A stretch of 64,000 nt of DNA from positions 1,612,001-1,676,000 of the forward strand of contig NZ_RBXT01000001.1 of NCBI RefSeq assembly GCF_003635045.1. Direction: 5' to 3'. This document shows positions 12,053 through 20,437 of this stretch, one piece after another; position 1 is the first letter of the stretch, and the number at the start of each line of letters is the position of its first letter. Below the pieces are notes generated by a model. That model was not told the DNA's origin, did not search any database, and saw only the letters and a program-made list of their open reading frames with translations. The DNA is from Terracoccus luteus. GTDB taxonomy: Bacteria > Actinomycetota > Actinomycetes > Actinomycetales > Dermatophilaceae. Both the position numbers and the translations under genes were made by a program.

Positions 12053-12108
12053 GGCCGGGTCGAGGTGTGATGTCGCGCCGGAGCGCGGACCCCTACCTCG
12101 ACCCGGCC
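12053..12108. terminator. Bidirectional terminator between PAC2 gene and mshC
   Basis: A perfect 14-bp inverted repeat (12053-12066 with 12095-12108, GGCCGGGTCGAGGT and its complement) encloses a 28-nt loop that can fold further. It lies between two converging genes. There is no T-run, as is usual for high-G+C actinobacteria. Confidence 0.6.
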
Positions 12109-12124
12109 GCGCGGTTGGCAGGCG

Positions 12125-13408
12125 TCAGAGGCGGATGCCGAGCAGCGCGTCGAGCGCGCGACCGAGCACTCCGGGGGCGCCGGGGTCGTCGCCACCGCGG
12201 GTGAGCATCTGGGTCGCCCAGCGGTCGACGGCGGCGAGGGCCGTGGGGCTGTCGAGGTCGTTCGCGAGGGCGGCGCGCACGTGCTCGACGGTCTGGTCGG
12301 CGACCGGCCCGCCGTTGCCCGACAGTGCCTTGCGCCAGGTGTCGAGCCGCTGCTGGGCCGCGACGAGCTGGTCGTCGTCGTACATCCAGTCGTCGCGGTG
12401 GTGGTGGGCAAGCAGCACGAGCCGGATGGCCATCGGGTCGACGCCCGCGCGGCGCAGGCTCGAGACGAGCACGAGGTTGCCCTTGCTCTTGCTCATCTTC
12501 TCGCCGTTCAGGCCGACCATGCCCTGGTGCACGAAGGCTCCGGCGAAGGTGTCGGTCCCGGCGAGGGCACGACCGTGGCCGGCGCTCATCTCGTGGTGCG
12601 GGAAGACGAGGTCGCTGCCACCGCCCTGCACGTCGATCGGGACGCCGAGGTGGTCGAGGGCCAGGCACGCGCACTCGATGTGCCAACCGGGCCGGCCGCG
12701 GCCGAGCGAGCCGCCGTCCCAGTCGGGTTCGCCCTCACGGTGCGCCCGCCACAGCAGCGCGTCGAGACGGCCTCGCTTGCCCTCGCGGTCGGGGTCGCCG
12801 CCGCGCTCGGCGAAGACCTCCAGCATGCCCGCCTCGTCGAGGTGGCTGACCGAGCCGAAGCGGGGGTCGAGGCCCACCTCGAAGTAGACGTCCGCGGCAT
12901 CCTCGTCGGCGGCGTCGGGAGCGGGCACGCGGTAGGCGCGGCCCTGCTCGACGAGGCGCTCGACCGGCTCGACGAAGGTCGGGATGCTCTCGACCGCACC
13001 GAGGTAGGCGTCGGGCGGGATGACGGCGAGGGCGGTCATGTCCTCACGGAAGAGGTCGATCTCCCGGGTGGCGAGGTCGCGCCAGTCGATGCCGTCACGC
13101 TCGGCCCGCTCGAGCAGCGGGTCGTCGACGTCGGTGATGTTCTGCACGTACGTGACGGTGTGGCCGCTGTCGCGCAGCGCGCGCACGAGCAGGTCGAAGG
13201 TCACGTAGGTGGCGGCGTGGCCGAGGTGCGTCGCGTCGTAGGGCGTGATGCCGCAGACGTAGAGGGTCGCCCGACCACTGCGGCCGGCCCGCTCGGCGCG
13301 GTCGGCGTCGACGGCCGGCACGAGGGTGCCCGACGCCGTGTCGTGGACCATGACCTGCGGGGAACGACCGGGCAGCTCGGGCACGAACGGCTGGGGCCAA
13401 CTCTTCAC
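12125..13408 (-). CDS. mshC: Mycothiol biosynthesis cysteine:GlcN-Ins ligase MshC
   Basis: This 427-residue enzyme uses ATP to join cysteine to 1-D-myo-inosityl-2-amino-2-deoxyglucopyranoside, the penultimate step of mycothiol synthesis. It is a cysteinyl-tRNA synthetase paralogue. The MshC-type N-terminus [10 protein letters not shown] is present, followed by [14 protein letters not shown] (HIGH-like, with the zinc Cys), [21 protein letters not shown] and the KMSKSK loop. The tRNA-binding extension of CysRS is missing, as expected for MshC. The start is GTG at 13406-13408. Mycothiol is restricted to Actinobacteria, so this gene supports the taxonomic placement. Confidence 0.96.
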   Translation of the reverse strand: MKSWPQPFVPELPGRSPQVMVHDTASGTLVPAVDADRAERAGRSGRATLYVCGITPYDATHLGHAATYVTFDLLVRALRDSGHTVTYVQNITDVDDPLLERAERDGIDWRDLATREIDLFREDMTALAVIPPDAYLGAVESIPTFVEPVERLVEQGRAYRVPAPDAADEDAADVYFEVGLDPRFGSVSHLDEAGMLEVFAERGGDPDREGKRGRLDALLWRAHREGEPDWDGGSLGRGRPGWHIECACLALDHLGVPIDVQGGGSDLVFPHHEMSAGHGRALAGTDTFAGAFVHQGMVGLNGEKMSKSKGNLVLVSSLRRAGVDPMAIRLVLLAHHHRDDWMYDDDQLVAAQQRLDTWRKALSGNGGPVADQTVEHVRAALANDLDSPTALAAVDRWATQMLTRGGDDPGAPGVLGRALDALLGIRL

Positions 13409-13543
13409 CCGCAGACTCTATATCGGCGCCGGTGGCGCCTCGTCCACGGCTCACCCCGCCGGACATGAGCGCGGCCGGGCGGCGGCGAGAACGGTGACCG
13501 GTCGCCGACAGTCGTCGGGCGGACCGATCTCAGAGGCCCGCGG

Positions 13544-14377
13544 TCAGAGCGGCGGCCAGGGCACCGCCGGCCACCCGGGTGCCGGGCGGGGGTGGCGACC
13601 GGTGCGCAGTAGCCGACGCACCCGGCCGACCAGGGCGGCGACGTCCCGTTCGGGCAGCAGCGCGCCGAGGGCGGCCTGCGCCTCCGGCTCAGCGAGCGCG
13701 GCCTCGAGCCGGGTCAGCCGGTCGAGCTCGGCCTCGGGCAGTCGCTTGCCCTCCCACCCCCAGAGGACGGTGCGCAGCTTCGGCTCGGCCGAGAAGCTGA
13801 CGCCGTGGTCGATGGCCCACAACCGACCGGTGGCGTCGCGCAGGCAGTGCGAACCCTTGCGGTCGGAGTTGTTGATGGCGGCGTCGAGCACCGCCAGGCT
13901 GCGCACGTCGTCGGCCCCGGAGTGCACGACGCTGACGCCGGCCCCGGTGTGGGTCTCCCCGTCGAAGACGGCGTGCCAACCGCGCGGTACCTCCCCCGCC
14001 GGGACGAGGTCGACGACGGCGTCGTCGTCGACGGGTGCGAACGGGTCACCGACCCACTGCTGCAACGACCCCGGCCCCAGGGGGCCGTCGACGAGCACCG
14101 TGGGCGGGACGAGGTCCCAGCCACCGAGGTCGGAGACGACGCATGCGGCCACCTCGCGCCCGGCGAGGGTGCCGTCGGGGAAGTCCCAGAGGGGCCGCTC
14201 GCCGCGCACCGGCTTGTAGATGCCGTAGCGGGGATGCTCCACACCGGCCGCGAGCAGCCGGGCGAGCAGGCACAGGTTCGAGCTGCCCGACACCCGGCCG
14301 ACGACCTCGATGTCGCCGGTGAGCAGGGCCGTCGGGTCGTCGGGCTGCGTCGTCGCCTCGTCAGCGCCGGTAGCCAT
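13544..14377 (-). CDS. SCO1664-family PI-kinase-like protein
   Basis: This 277-residue protein matches the actinobacterial SCO1664 family, a divergent phosphatidylinositol-kinase/HipA-like fold. A kinase-like Lys is seen in YGIYKPVRGE. The catalytic-loop-like INNSDRKGSHCLRD and the metal-loop-like LWAIDHGVSFS segments follow. Its substrate is unknown. The ATG at 14375-14377 overlaps the end of the DUF3090 gene by 17 bp, indicating translational coupling. DUF3090, SCO1664 and a histidine phosphatase form the conserved set seen near mshC in mycobacteria (Rv2133c-Rv2135c). Confidence 0.85.
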   Translation of the reverse strand: MATGADEATTQPDDPTALLTGDIEVVGRVSGSSNLCLLARLLAAGVEHPRYGIYKPVRGERPLWDFPDGTLAGREVAACVVSDLGGWDLVPPTVLVDGPLGPGSLQQWVGDPFAPVDDDAVVDLVPAGEVPRGWHAVFDGETHTGAGVSVVHSGADDVRSLAVLDAAINNSDRKGSHCLRDATGRLWAIDHGVSFSAEPKLRTVLWGWEGKRLPEAELDRLTRLEAALAEPEAQAALGALLPERDVAALVGRVRRLLRTGRHPRPAPGWPAVPWPPL

Positions 14378-14906
14378 TGGCGCGCGGACAGATGTGGCCG
14401 GCCGGGTCGAGGGGCCCACCGCAGAAGGGGCACGGCGGACGCCCGGCGGCGACGAGGGCGTTGCTGCGACGGGCGAAGGCACGCGCCTGCGCCGGGGTGA
14501 GGCTGACGCGGATCGTGTTGCGGCCCAACGGCCCCACCTCGTCCTCGCCCTCGTCGTCGACCTCGTCGGGGTCGTGGTCGTGGCACTCGATGACGACGCG
14601 GTCGTGGTCGTCGTCCCACGCGAGCGAGATGGTCTGGACCCGGAAGTCCTCGTCGAACGGCGTCTGCAGCGGATCGGTGTCCTCGTCCTCGCCACCGGGC
14701 AGGCCCGGCTCGACCGCGGCTCGCGGGGCGAGCTGGTCGAGGACGTCGTTGATGCGGTCGGCGAGGATCGACACCTGCTGCTTCTCGACCCCGACGGTGA
14801 CGACGGTCATCGCGTCGCTGGCCTGCAGGTAGAACGCGCGCTGCCCGGCCGGTCCGACGGTGCCGGCGACGAAGCGACGGACGGGGTCGAAGTCGTGCAC
14901 GGTCAT
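14361..14906 (-). CDS. DUF3090 family protein with C-terminal zinc ribbon
   Basis: This 181-residue conserved actinobacterial protein begins MTVHDFDPVRRFVAGTVG, typical of DUF3090, and ends in a treble-cleft-like CPFCGGPLDPAGHICPRANGYRR with four possible metal ligands. An acidic DPDEVDDEGEDE stretch lies in the middle. The function is unknown. It overlaps the following SCO1664 gene by 17 bp, so the two are made together. TAGGCT (14914-14919, minus strand) lies 7 nt before the ATG. Confidence 0.9.
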   Translation of the reverse strand: MTVHDFDPVRRFVAGTVGPAGQRAFYLQASDAMTVVTVGVEKQQVSILADRINDVLDQLAPRAAVEPGLPGGEDEDTDPLQTPFDEDFRVQTISLAWDDDHDRVVIECHDHDPDEVDDEGEDEVGPLGRNTIRVSLTPAQARAFARRSNALVAAGRPPCPFCGGPLDPAGHICPRANGYRR

Positions 14907-14930
14907 GATTTCGAGCCTATCCCAGCCGGT

Positions 14931-15644
14931 TCAGGCACCCGCACCGCCGCCCACGACGGCGTCACCCGCAGGGGTGGTCGGCTTCTGCGGCGGCCGCAGC
15001 GAGGCGAGGTCGCCCCCGGTGTCGTTGAGCCGCAGCACGAAGGGCCGCGCTGGGGTGTAGCGCACGACGCTCACGGATGCCGGGTCGACCGAGATCCGCT
15101 GGAAGTCGTCGAGCTCGGCGCCCGCCGCCGCCGACAGGATGGACTTGATGACGTCGCCGTGCGACACCGCCACCCACACGGCCTCGCGGCCGTGCTCCGC
15201 CGCGATGCGCCGGTTGGTCTCGCGCACGGCCCGCAGGGCGCGGCGCTGCATCTGCAGCATCGACTCGCCCTCGAACTGCTCGGACCCCGGGAACCGTGCC
15301 TTGCTCGGGGTCTTCTGCACGACCTTCCACAGCGGCTCCTTGACGAGCTCGCCGAGCTTGCGGCCGGTCCACGCGCCGTAGCGGCACTCCCCCAGGCCGT
15401 CGTGCTCGCTGCGGCGCACGCCCTCGAGCGGGGCCGAGAGCCGGTCGGCGGTCTCGACGCACCGCGGCAGTGGCGAAGTCACCACCTCGACGACGGGGAC
15501 ACCCGCGGAGGCGAGACGCACCCCGACGGCGTCCGCCTGCGAGCGTCCGTGCTCGTCGAGCTCGACCCCCGGCATCCAGCCGGCGAGGACACCGGAGACG
15601 TTGGCGCTGGAGCGCCCGTGGCGCACGAAGATGACGGTGGGCAC
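14931..15644 (-). CDS. Histidine phosphatase (phosphoglycerate mutase-like), MSMEG_4193 family
   Basis: This 237-residue protein has the RHG motif at the N-terminus (VPTVIFVRHGRSSAN) with the catalytic His, a second Arg in SPLPRCVETAD, the acid residue region LGECRYGAWTG and the distal His in VAVSHGDVIKS. It belongs to branch 1 of the histidine phosphatase superfamily. The GTG at 15642-15644 was chosen because it opens directly into the first strand and TACGCT (15652-15657, minus strand) is 7 nt upstream. It heads the histidine phosphatase/DUF3090/SCO1664 set; the substrate is unknown. Confidence 0.88.
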   Translation of the reverse strand: MPTVIFVRHGRSSANVSGVLAGWMPGVELDEHGRSQADAVGVRLASAGVPVVEVVTSPLPRCVETADRLSAPLEGVRRSEHDGLGECRYGAWTGRKLGELVKEPLWKVVQKTPSKARFPGSEQFEGESMLQMQRRALRAVRETNRRIAAEHGREAVWVAVSHGDVIKSILSAAAGAELDDFQRISVDPASVSVVRYTPARPFVLRLNDTGGDLASLRPPQKPTTPAGDAVVGGGAGA

Positions 15645-15710
15645 GGTCGCCAGCGTAGACGCAGCCCACCTCCCCCACCCGGGCACGGTCGACGTGGTGA
15701 AGTAGTGCCC

Positions 15711-16718
15711 GTGATCGTGGACAAGGCCATCTACCGCGACGGCTCGCGGCACGGGTGCGGCGACCTCAGCGACGAGCTCGCGTCGCTCCGTGAGCGGGGC
15801 GACGCCGGCAGCTTCATCTGGATCGGCCTCAAGGACCCCACCGACGAAGAGTTCGCCCTCGTCAACTCCGAGCTGCACCTGCACCCGCTCGCGGTCGAGG
15901 ACGCCGTCAACGGCCACCAGCGCGCGAAGATGGAGGAGTACGAGCGCTCCCTCTTCGTCGTGCTCAAGACGCTGCGCTACGTCGAGGCCACGAGCGACGT
16001 CGAGACCGGTGAGGTCATGCTCTTCATCGGCGACCGCTTCGTCGTCACCGTGCGCCACGGCGACGGCAACCCGCTGCAGGGCGTGCGCCACCGGCTCGAG
16101 CTCGAGTCGGGCAAGCTGGCCCACGGCCCGCTGGCGGTGCTCCACTCGGTCATGGACTCCGTCGTCGACAACTACCTCGTCGTCGACCGCGAGATCCGCC
16201 GCGACCTCGAGCAGATCGAGGAGCAGGTGTTCGGCAGCGCCGCCGGTGGCGACGCGAACACGATCTACCGTCTCAAGCGCGAGGTGCTCGAGTTCCGGCG
16301 GGCCAGCCAGCCCCTCGCCGAGACCCTGCACATATACCTCGAGCGGGGTTCCGGGCGACACCTGCAGGACGACGCGCGCGTGTTCTTCCGCGACGTCGCC
16401 GACCACCTGCGCCTCGTCAACGACCACGTCGACAACTACGACCACCTGCTCACCGACATGCTCTCGGCGCACCTCGCCGCAGTCTCGGTGCGCCAGAACA
16501 ACGACATGCGCCGCATCTCGGCGTGGGTCGCCATCGCGGCGGTCCCGACGATGATCGCCGGCGTCTACGGCATGAACTTCGAGTACATGCCCGAGCTGTC
16601 GGCGAGCGTGCACGTCGGCAGCGGCGAGTTCCGGTACGGCTACTTCGTCGTCCTGCTCGCGATGGGCGGCATCTGCGTGGGGCTCTACCGCGCGTTCCGA
16701 CGTTCGGGCTGGCTCTGA
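15711..16718 (+). CDS. corA: CorA-family magnesium/cobalt transporter
   Basis: This 335-residue protein has a long soluble, helix-rich N-terminal domain followed by two transmembrane helices near the C-terminus: ISAWVAIAAVPTMIAGVYGMNF, carrying the signature GMN, and YGYFVVLLAMGGICVGLYRAF. The protein is expected to be a homopentameric Mg2+/Co2+ channel. The GTG at 15711 (VIVDKAIYRDG) fits family N-termini; a GTG two codons earlier at 15705 is equally possible. The gene is divergent from the histidine phosphatase with 66 bp between them. Confidence 0.93.
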   Translation: MIVDKAIYRDGSRHGCGDLSDELASLRERGDAGSFIWIGLKDPTDEEFALVNSELHLHPLAVEDAVNGHQRAKMEEYERSLFVVLKTLRYVEATSDVETGEVMLFIGDRFVVTVRHGDGNPLQGVRHRLELESGKLAHGPLAVLHSVMDSVVDNYLVVDREIRRDLEQIEEQVFGSAAGGDANTIYRLKREVLEFRRASQPLAETLHIYLERGSGRHLQDDARVFFRDVADHLRLVNDHVDNYDHLLTDMLSAHLAAVSVRQNNDMRRISAWVAIAAVPTMIAGVYGMNFEYMPELSASVHVGSGEFRYGYFVVLLAMGGICVGLYRAFRRSGWL

Positions 16719-16727
16719 CCCGACGCA

Positions 16728-16768
16728 GGATGCCGGCAGGCGGGGCGGGTGCCCGCCCACCGGCATCC
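16728..16768. terminator. Bidirectional terminator bounded by GGATGCCGG/CCGGCATCC
   Basis: Outer arms GGATGCCGG (16728-16736) and CCGGCATCC (16760-16768) and inner arms GGGCGGG/CCCGCCC (16743-16758) form a composite hairpin between the converging corA and uppP genes. It is the clearest case of two inverted copies of the GGATGCCG octamer building a terminator. Confidence 0.65.
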
Positions 16769-16800
16769 GGTGGTGGCGTCGGTCTCGGACGTCGGGTGCC

Positions 16801-17661
16801 TCAGGTGGCGCTGATGAGACCCGCCGCGAGGACGCCGGCGAGCACGACCCCGAGGGCTACGCGGTACCAGACGAACGGCAGGAGGCTGTTGCTCGCGACG
16901 AAGCGCAGCAGCCAGGCGATCGAGGCGTAGGCGACGACGAAGGCCACGACGATGCCGACGAGCACGGGGCCGACGCCGAAGGTGACGAGGTTGTCACGCT
17001 CGTCGACGGCCTGGAAGAGGCCCGCGGCGGTGAGCGCCGGGATGGCGAGGAAGAAGCTGAGGCGGGTGGCAGTGAGGCGGTCGATGCCGCGCGCGATGCC
17101 CATCGAGATCGTCGCTCCCGAGCGCGAGACGCCGGGGATGAGCGAGAAGCACTGCACGAGCCCGATGACGACGCCGTCGACCGGGGTCACCGAGTGCTCA
17201 CCGCGGGTCGTGCCCGCCTTCTCGTGGCGGGCGTAGACCCGCTCGGAGACGACCATGACGACGCTCCACAGCAGCAGGGCGGCGGCGACGACCCAGAGGC
17301 TGCGCAGCCCGCCGGAGATGAGGCCGCGCAGGGCGAAGCCCACGATGCCGACCGGGATGGAGCCGATGACCACCGCCCAGGCGAGGCCGTAGTCGGGGTC
17401 GCGGCGGGCGTCGGCATTCGCGAGCCCGCGGAACCACGCACGGGCGAACCGGATGATGTCCTTGTGGAAGAACAGCAGCGTCGCCGCGATGGCGCCGAGC
17501 TGGATGACCGCCGTGTAGGCCGTCACGGCCGGGTCGTTCACCTCCAGCCCGAGCAGCTTCTCGGTGATGGTCAGGTGACCGGTCGAGCTGACGGGCAGGT
17601 ACTCCGTGAGTCCTTCGACGACGCCGAGGATGACGGAGTCGAGGTAGCTCAGGTCGGCCAT
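16801..17661 (-). CDS. uppP: Undecaprenyl-diphosphatase UppP (BacA)
   Basis: This 286-residue polytopic membrane enzyme dephosphorylates undecaprenyl diphosphate to recycle the lipid carrier for cell-wall synthesis. The first signature, EGLTEYLPVSSTGHL (residues 16-30), and the second, IPGVSRSGATISMGIARG, are both intact with their catalytic Glu, Ser/His and Arg residues. About eight hydrophobic segments are visible. High-level expression of UppP gives bacitracin resistance. It is the last gene of the mycobacterium-like syntenic block (Rv2136c). Confidence 0.95.
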   Translation of the reverse strand: MADLSYLDSVILGVVEGLTEYLPVSSTGHLTITEKLLGLEVNDPAVTAYTAVIQLGAIAATLLFFHKDIIRFARAWFRGLANADARRDPDYGLAWAVVIGSIPVGIVGFALRGLISGGLRSLWVVAAALLLWSVVMVVSERVYARHEKAGTTRGEHSVTPVDGVVIGLVQCFSLIPGVSRSGATISMGIARGIDRLTATRLSFFLAIPALTAAGLFQAVDERDNLVTFGVGPVLVGIVVAFVVAYASIAWLLRFVASNSLLPFVWYRVALGVVLAGVLAAGLISAT

Positions 17662-17719
17662 GGCTGCGGGTGCTTCCTGGGTGGGGACGGGCGCCCGCGG
17701 GTGCGGGTCGGACGTGCAG

Positions 17720-17741
17720 GAGGCCGCCCGGGGGCGGCCTC
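17720..17741 (-). terminator. Terminator after the LLM oxidoreductase gene
   Basis: A perfect 10-bp stem, GAGGCCGCCC with GGGCGGCCTC, with a 2-nt centre, lies about 16 bp beyond the stop codon of the upstream minus-strand gene and before uppP. Confidence 0.6.
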
Positions 17742-17756
17742 AGTGCAGGGGGGAGC

Positions 17757-18839
17757 CTATCCCGTGGGCCCGCCGGGGGGTCGCACCTGCGCCAGCGCCC
17801 GGAGCGTCGCCACCGCCTGCTCGCGGGTCATGCCGCCGCCCACCGCGACGGCGAGGGTCGTCACCCCGGCCTGCTCGTAGCGCTCGAGGCGTCGGGCCAC
17901 GCGCTGCGGCGAGCCGAGCAGGGCCGTCTCGTCGATGAACTCGAGCGGCACGGCGTCGGCGGCCGCGCGGTGGCGCCCGGCGAGGTAGAGCTCCTGCACC
18001 TGCTCGGCCTCGGCGTCGAAGCCCATGCGCCTGGCGAGCTGGTTGTAGAAGTTCTGCTCCTTCGAGCCCATGCCGCCGATGTAGAGCGCGCAGTAGTCGC
18101 GGACGTGGGCCGCGGCCTCCTCGACGTCGTCGACGAGCACGACGGGGGTGGAGGCGACGACGTCGAACCCGGCGAGTGGCCGGTCGGGCTCACCGTGCCC
18201 GCCGGTGCGGCGGCCCCGCTCGATGACGGCGAGCTGCTCGGCCGCGTGCTCGGGGCTGAAGAAGATGGCGAGCCACCCGTCGGCCACCTCGCCGGCGAGC
18301 TCGAGGTTCTTCGGCCCGACGGCGGCGAGGTAGACGGGGATGTCGGGACGCAGCGGCCGGGTGCCGAGCTTGAGGGCCTTGCCGGGGCCGTCCGGCAGGG
18401 GCAGCGTGAAGTGGCGGCCATCGTGGCGGACGGTGTCGCGGCGCACGGCCGCGCGGACGATCTCGACGTACTCCCGGGTGCGGCCGAGAGGGCTGGCGAA
18501 GCGCACGCCGTGCCAGCCCTCGCTCACCTGCGGACCGGACACGCCGAGGCCGAGCCGGAAGCGGCCGCCGGACATCGTGTCGATGGTGACGGCCGTCATG
18601 GCCGTCATGGCCGGGGTGCGGGCCGGGATCTGCATCACGGCCGCGCCCAGGCCGATGCGCTCGGTGCTCGCCCCGATCCAGGCGAGCATCGACGGGCTGT
18701 CCGAGCCGTAGGCCTCCGCGACCCAGGCGCTGTCGTAGCCGAGACCGTCGGCCTCACGGGCGACGGCGACCATGTCGTCGCCGGTCGTTCCGCGCCCCCA
18801 GTAGCCGAGGTTGACGCCCAATCGCATGCCGGGTCCCAT
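17757..18839 (-). CDS. LLM-class F420-dependent oxidoreductase
   Basis: This 360-residue luciferase-like monooxygenase-fold protein shows the MRLGVNLGYWG start of the barrel, LGLGVSGPQVSEGWHG, REYVEIVRAAV and PVYLAAVGPKNLELAGEVADGWL, all typical of the F420-dependent group (F420-glucose-6-phosphate dehydrogenase and Mer-like enzymes). The substrate is unknown. The ATG at 18837-18839 is favoured over an in-frame ATG four codons later because TAGCCT (18847-18852, minus strand) lies 7 nt upstream. It is divergent from the aldo-keto reductase. Confidence 0.87.
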   Translation of the reverse strand: MGPGMRLGVNLGYWGRGTTGDDMVAVAREADGLGYDSAWVAEAYGSDSPSMLAWIGASTERIGLGAAVMQIPARTPAMTAMTAVTIDTMSGGRFRLGLGVSGPQVSEGWHGVRFASPLGRTREYVEIVRAAVRRDTVRHDGRHFTLPLPDGPGKALKLGTRPLRPDIPVYLAAVGPKNLELAGEVADGWLAIFFSPEHAAEQLAVIERGRRTGGHGEPDRPLAGFDVVASTPVVLVDDVEEAAAHVRDYCALYIGGMGSKEQNFYNQLARRMGFDAEAEQVQELYLAGRHRAAADAVPLEFIDETALLGSPQRVARRLERYEQAGVTTLAVAVGGGMTREQAVATLRALAQVRPPGGPTG

Positions 18840-18846
18840 GCCGGGC

Positions 18847-18856
18847 AGGCTAGCGT
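18847..18856. promoter_or_regulatory. Overlapping divergent -10 boxes sharing GCTAGC
   Basis: TAGCCT on the minus strand (18847-18852) and TAGCGT on the plus strand (18851-18856) overlap by two bases. They lie 7 and 8 nt before the start codons of the divergent LLM oxidoreductase and aldo-keto reductase genes. Only 25 bp separate the two start codons, so RNA polymerase can occupy only one of them at a time. Confidence 0.55.
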
Positions 18857-18864
18857 TCCGAGGC

Positions 18865-19803
18865 ATGCGCCGACGTCTGGGCTCCTCGGGCCTCACCATC
18901 ACGCCGCTCGCCCTGGGCACGATGACGTGGGGCCACGCGGTCGACCGGCACGACGCCGCCGACCACCTCGCCGCCTTCGTCGACGCGGGGTGCTCGCTCG
19001 TCGACACCGCCTACGGCTACGGCGGCGGTGACGCGGAGACCATCCTCGGGTCGCTGCTCGGCAGCCGGGTGCCGCGCGACGAGGTGCTGCTCTGCTCGAA
19101 GGCGGGTATCTCGCGCGAGAGCGGCGACCGGGTCGTCGACGTCTCGCGGCGCACCCTCATGAGCCAGCTCGACACGTCGCTGCGACGGCTGGGCACCGAC
19201 CACGTCGACCTCTGGCTCGTGCACACGTGGTCGGACGACGCGCCGCTCGCCGAGACCCTCTCGGCCCTGGAGTGGGCGGCCTCGACGGGTCGGGCCCGCT
19301 ACGTCGGCGTGTCGAACTACAACGGGTGGCAGACGGCGCGGGCGTTCTCCCTGCTGGAGCAGAGCCGGGTTCCGTTGGTGGTCAACGAGATCGAGTACTC
19401 GCTCGTCGAACGCTCACCCGAGGTCGAGGTGGTGGGCGCCGCGGTCGCGCTGGGCGTGGGGCTGCTCGCGTGGTCGCCGCTGGGTCGCGGCGTGCTCACG
19501 GGCAAGTACCGCTCGGGTACACCGGCGGGCTCGCGCGGGGCCTCGGCCGACTTCCCGGGCTTCGCCGAGCGCTTCCTCGGCGCGGACGCCCGGTCGGTCG
19601 CGGATGCCGTCACCACCGCGGCCCGCGGGCTGCAGTGCCGCCCCGCCGAGGTCGCGCTCGCGTGGGTGCGCGACCGGCCGGGGGTGGGCGCGCCCGTCGT
19701 CGGTGTGCGAACCGAGGCGCAGCTGCGGTCGGCCCTGGCCAGCCTCGACCTCGTGCTGCCTCCGGAGATCATCGCCGCCCTCGACGACGTCTCCGCGGGC
19801 TGA
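18865..19803 (+). CDS. Aldo/keto reductase
   Basis: This 312-residue NADPH-dependent TIM-barrel reductase has the catalytic tetrad visible as Asp/Tyr in DTAYGYGGG, Lys in LLCSKAGI and His in DLWLVHTW. Cofactor-binding segments (GVSNYNGWQ, SPLGRGVLTGKYR, PVVGVRTEAQL) follow. It is close to the Gcy/YajO-type AKR group; the substrate cannot be told. The start ATG is fixed by TAGCGT (18851-18856) 8 nt upstream, so a longer frame from 18811 is rejected. Confidence 0.88.
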   Translation: MRRRLGSSGLTITPLALGTMTWGHAVDRHDAADHLAAFVDAGCSLVDTAYGYGGGDAETILGSLLGSRVPRDEVLLCSKAGISRESGDRVVDVSRRTLMSQLDTSLRRLGTDHVDLWLVHTWSDDAPLAETLSALEWAASTGRARYVGVSNYNGWQTARAFSLLEQSRVPLVVNEIEYSLVERSPEVEVVGAAVALGVGLLAWSPLGRGVLTGKYRSGTPAGSRGASADFPGFAERFLGADARSVADAVTTAARGLQCRPAEVALAWVRDRPGVGAPVVGVRTEAQLRSALASLDLVLPPEIIAALDDVSAG

Positions 19804-19820
19804 GCCGTGACCGCGACCGG

Positions 19821-20303
19821 TCAGATGCGGTTGGCCGGGGCGCTCTCGCCGTCGTCCTCGTCGTCGTCCTCGTCATCGAGGTCGTCATCATCGTCGTCCT
19901 CGTCGTCGAGGTCGTCGTCGAGGTCGTCGTCGTCCTCATCGTCGTCGAGGTCCTCGTCCTCGTCGTCCTCGTCGTCCTCGTCGTCGTCCTCGTCGTCGTC
20001 CTCGTCGTAGTCACCCGTGTCGAGACCCGCGTAGACGCCCCCGTCCTCGACCGCGGCGGGCGCCTCGACGACCGCCTGCTCGTCGTCGTCCTCCTCGAAC
20101 TCCTCGCCGAAGATCGCGAGCGGGGTGGCGACGTCGGTGGCGGTGTAGAGCGCCTCGTCGTAGTCGTCGAAGGCCTCCGCGAGGTCCTGCGCCGCCGCCA
20201 TGACCATCGGGTGGTCGGGGTTGCGGCTCGACTGGGCGGCCTCTAGGTGCCGCTCGAGGGCGACGATGAGCTGCTCCAGCGCGGAACGCGGTTCGACGGT
20301 CAT
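19821..20303 (-). CDS. Small protein with extreme Asp/Glu C-terminal tail
   Basis: This 160-residue protein has a helical N-terminal half (MTVEPRSALEQLIVALERHLEAAQ...) shared with actinobacterial proteins often labelled primosomal protein, a name without support here. From about residue 98 to 155 it is almost entirely Asp and Glu with a few Leu (positions 19843-20010 on the DNA are GTC/CTC repeats). Such tails usually mimic nucleic acid or bind basic proteins. The triplet repeat is prone to length change. TACGGT (20310-20315, minus strand) lies 6 nt before the ATG. Confidence 0.75.
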   Translation of the reverse strand: MTVEPRSALEQLIVALERHLEAAQSSRNPDHPMVMAAAQDLAEAFDDYDEALYTATDVATPLAIFGEEFEEDDDEQAVVEAPAAVEDGGVYAGLDTGDYDEDDDEDDDEDDEDDEDEDLDDDEDDDDLDDDLDDEDDDDDDLDDEDDDEDDGESAPANRI

Positions 20304-20366
20304 GCCCCGACCGTAGTGGACCCCGTGCCGCGGGGACAGCAGCGGTCGGTGACCGTCGGGTGAACG

Positions 20367-20403
20367 CCGCCGGCCGCGGAGCACGAGGCTCCGCGGCCGG
20401 CGG
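20367..20403 (-). terminator. Terminator of the lipoprotein gene
   Basis: A perfect 16-bp stem (20367-20382 with 20388-20403) with loop ACGAG lies about 35 bp past the lipoprotein stop codon, in the direction of its transcription. Confidence 0.7.
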
Positions 20404-20437
20404 GAGGACCCCGGAGGGCCGAGGGTGTGGCGTCAGG

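Noticed and set aside
19821-20303. Primosomal protein
   Set aside because: The label is used for similar actinobacterial proteins but no primosome motif is visible; only a short helical domain and an acidic tail.
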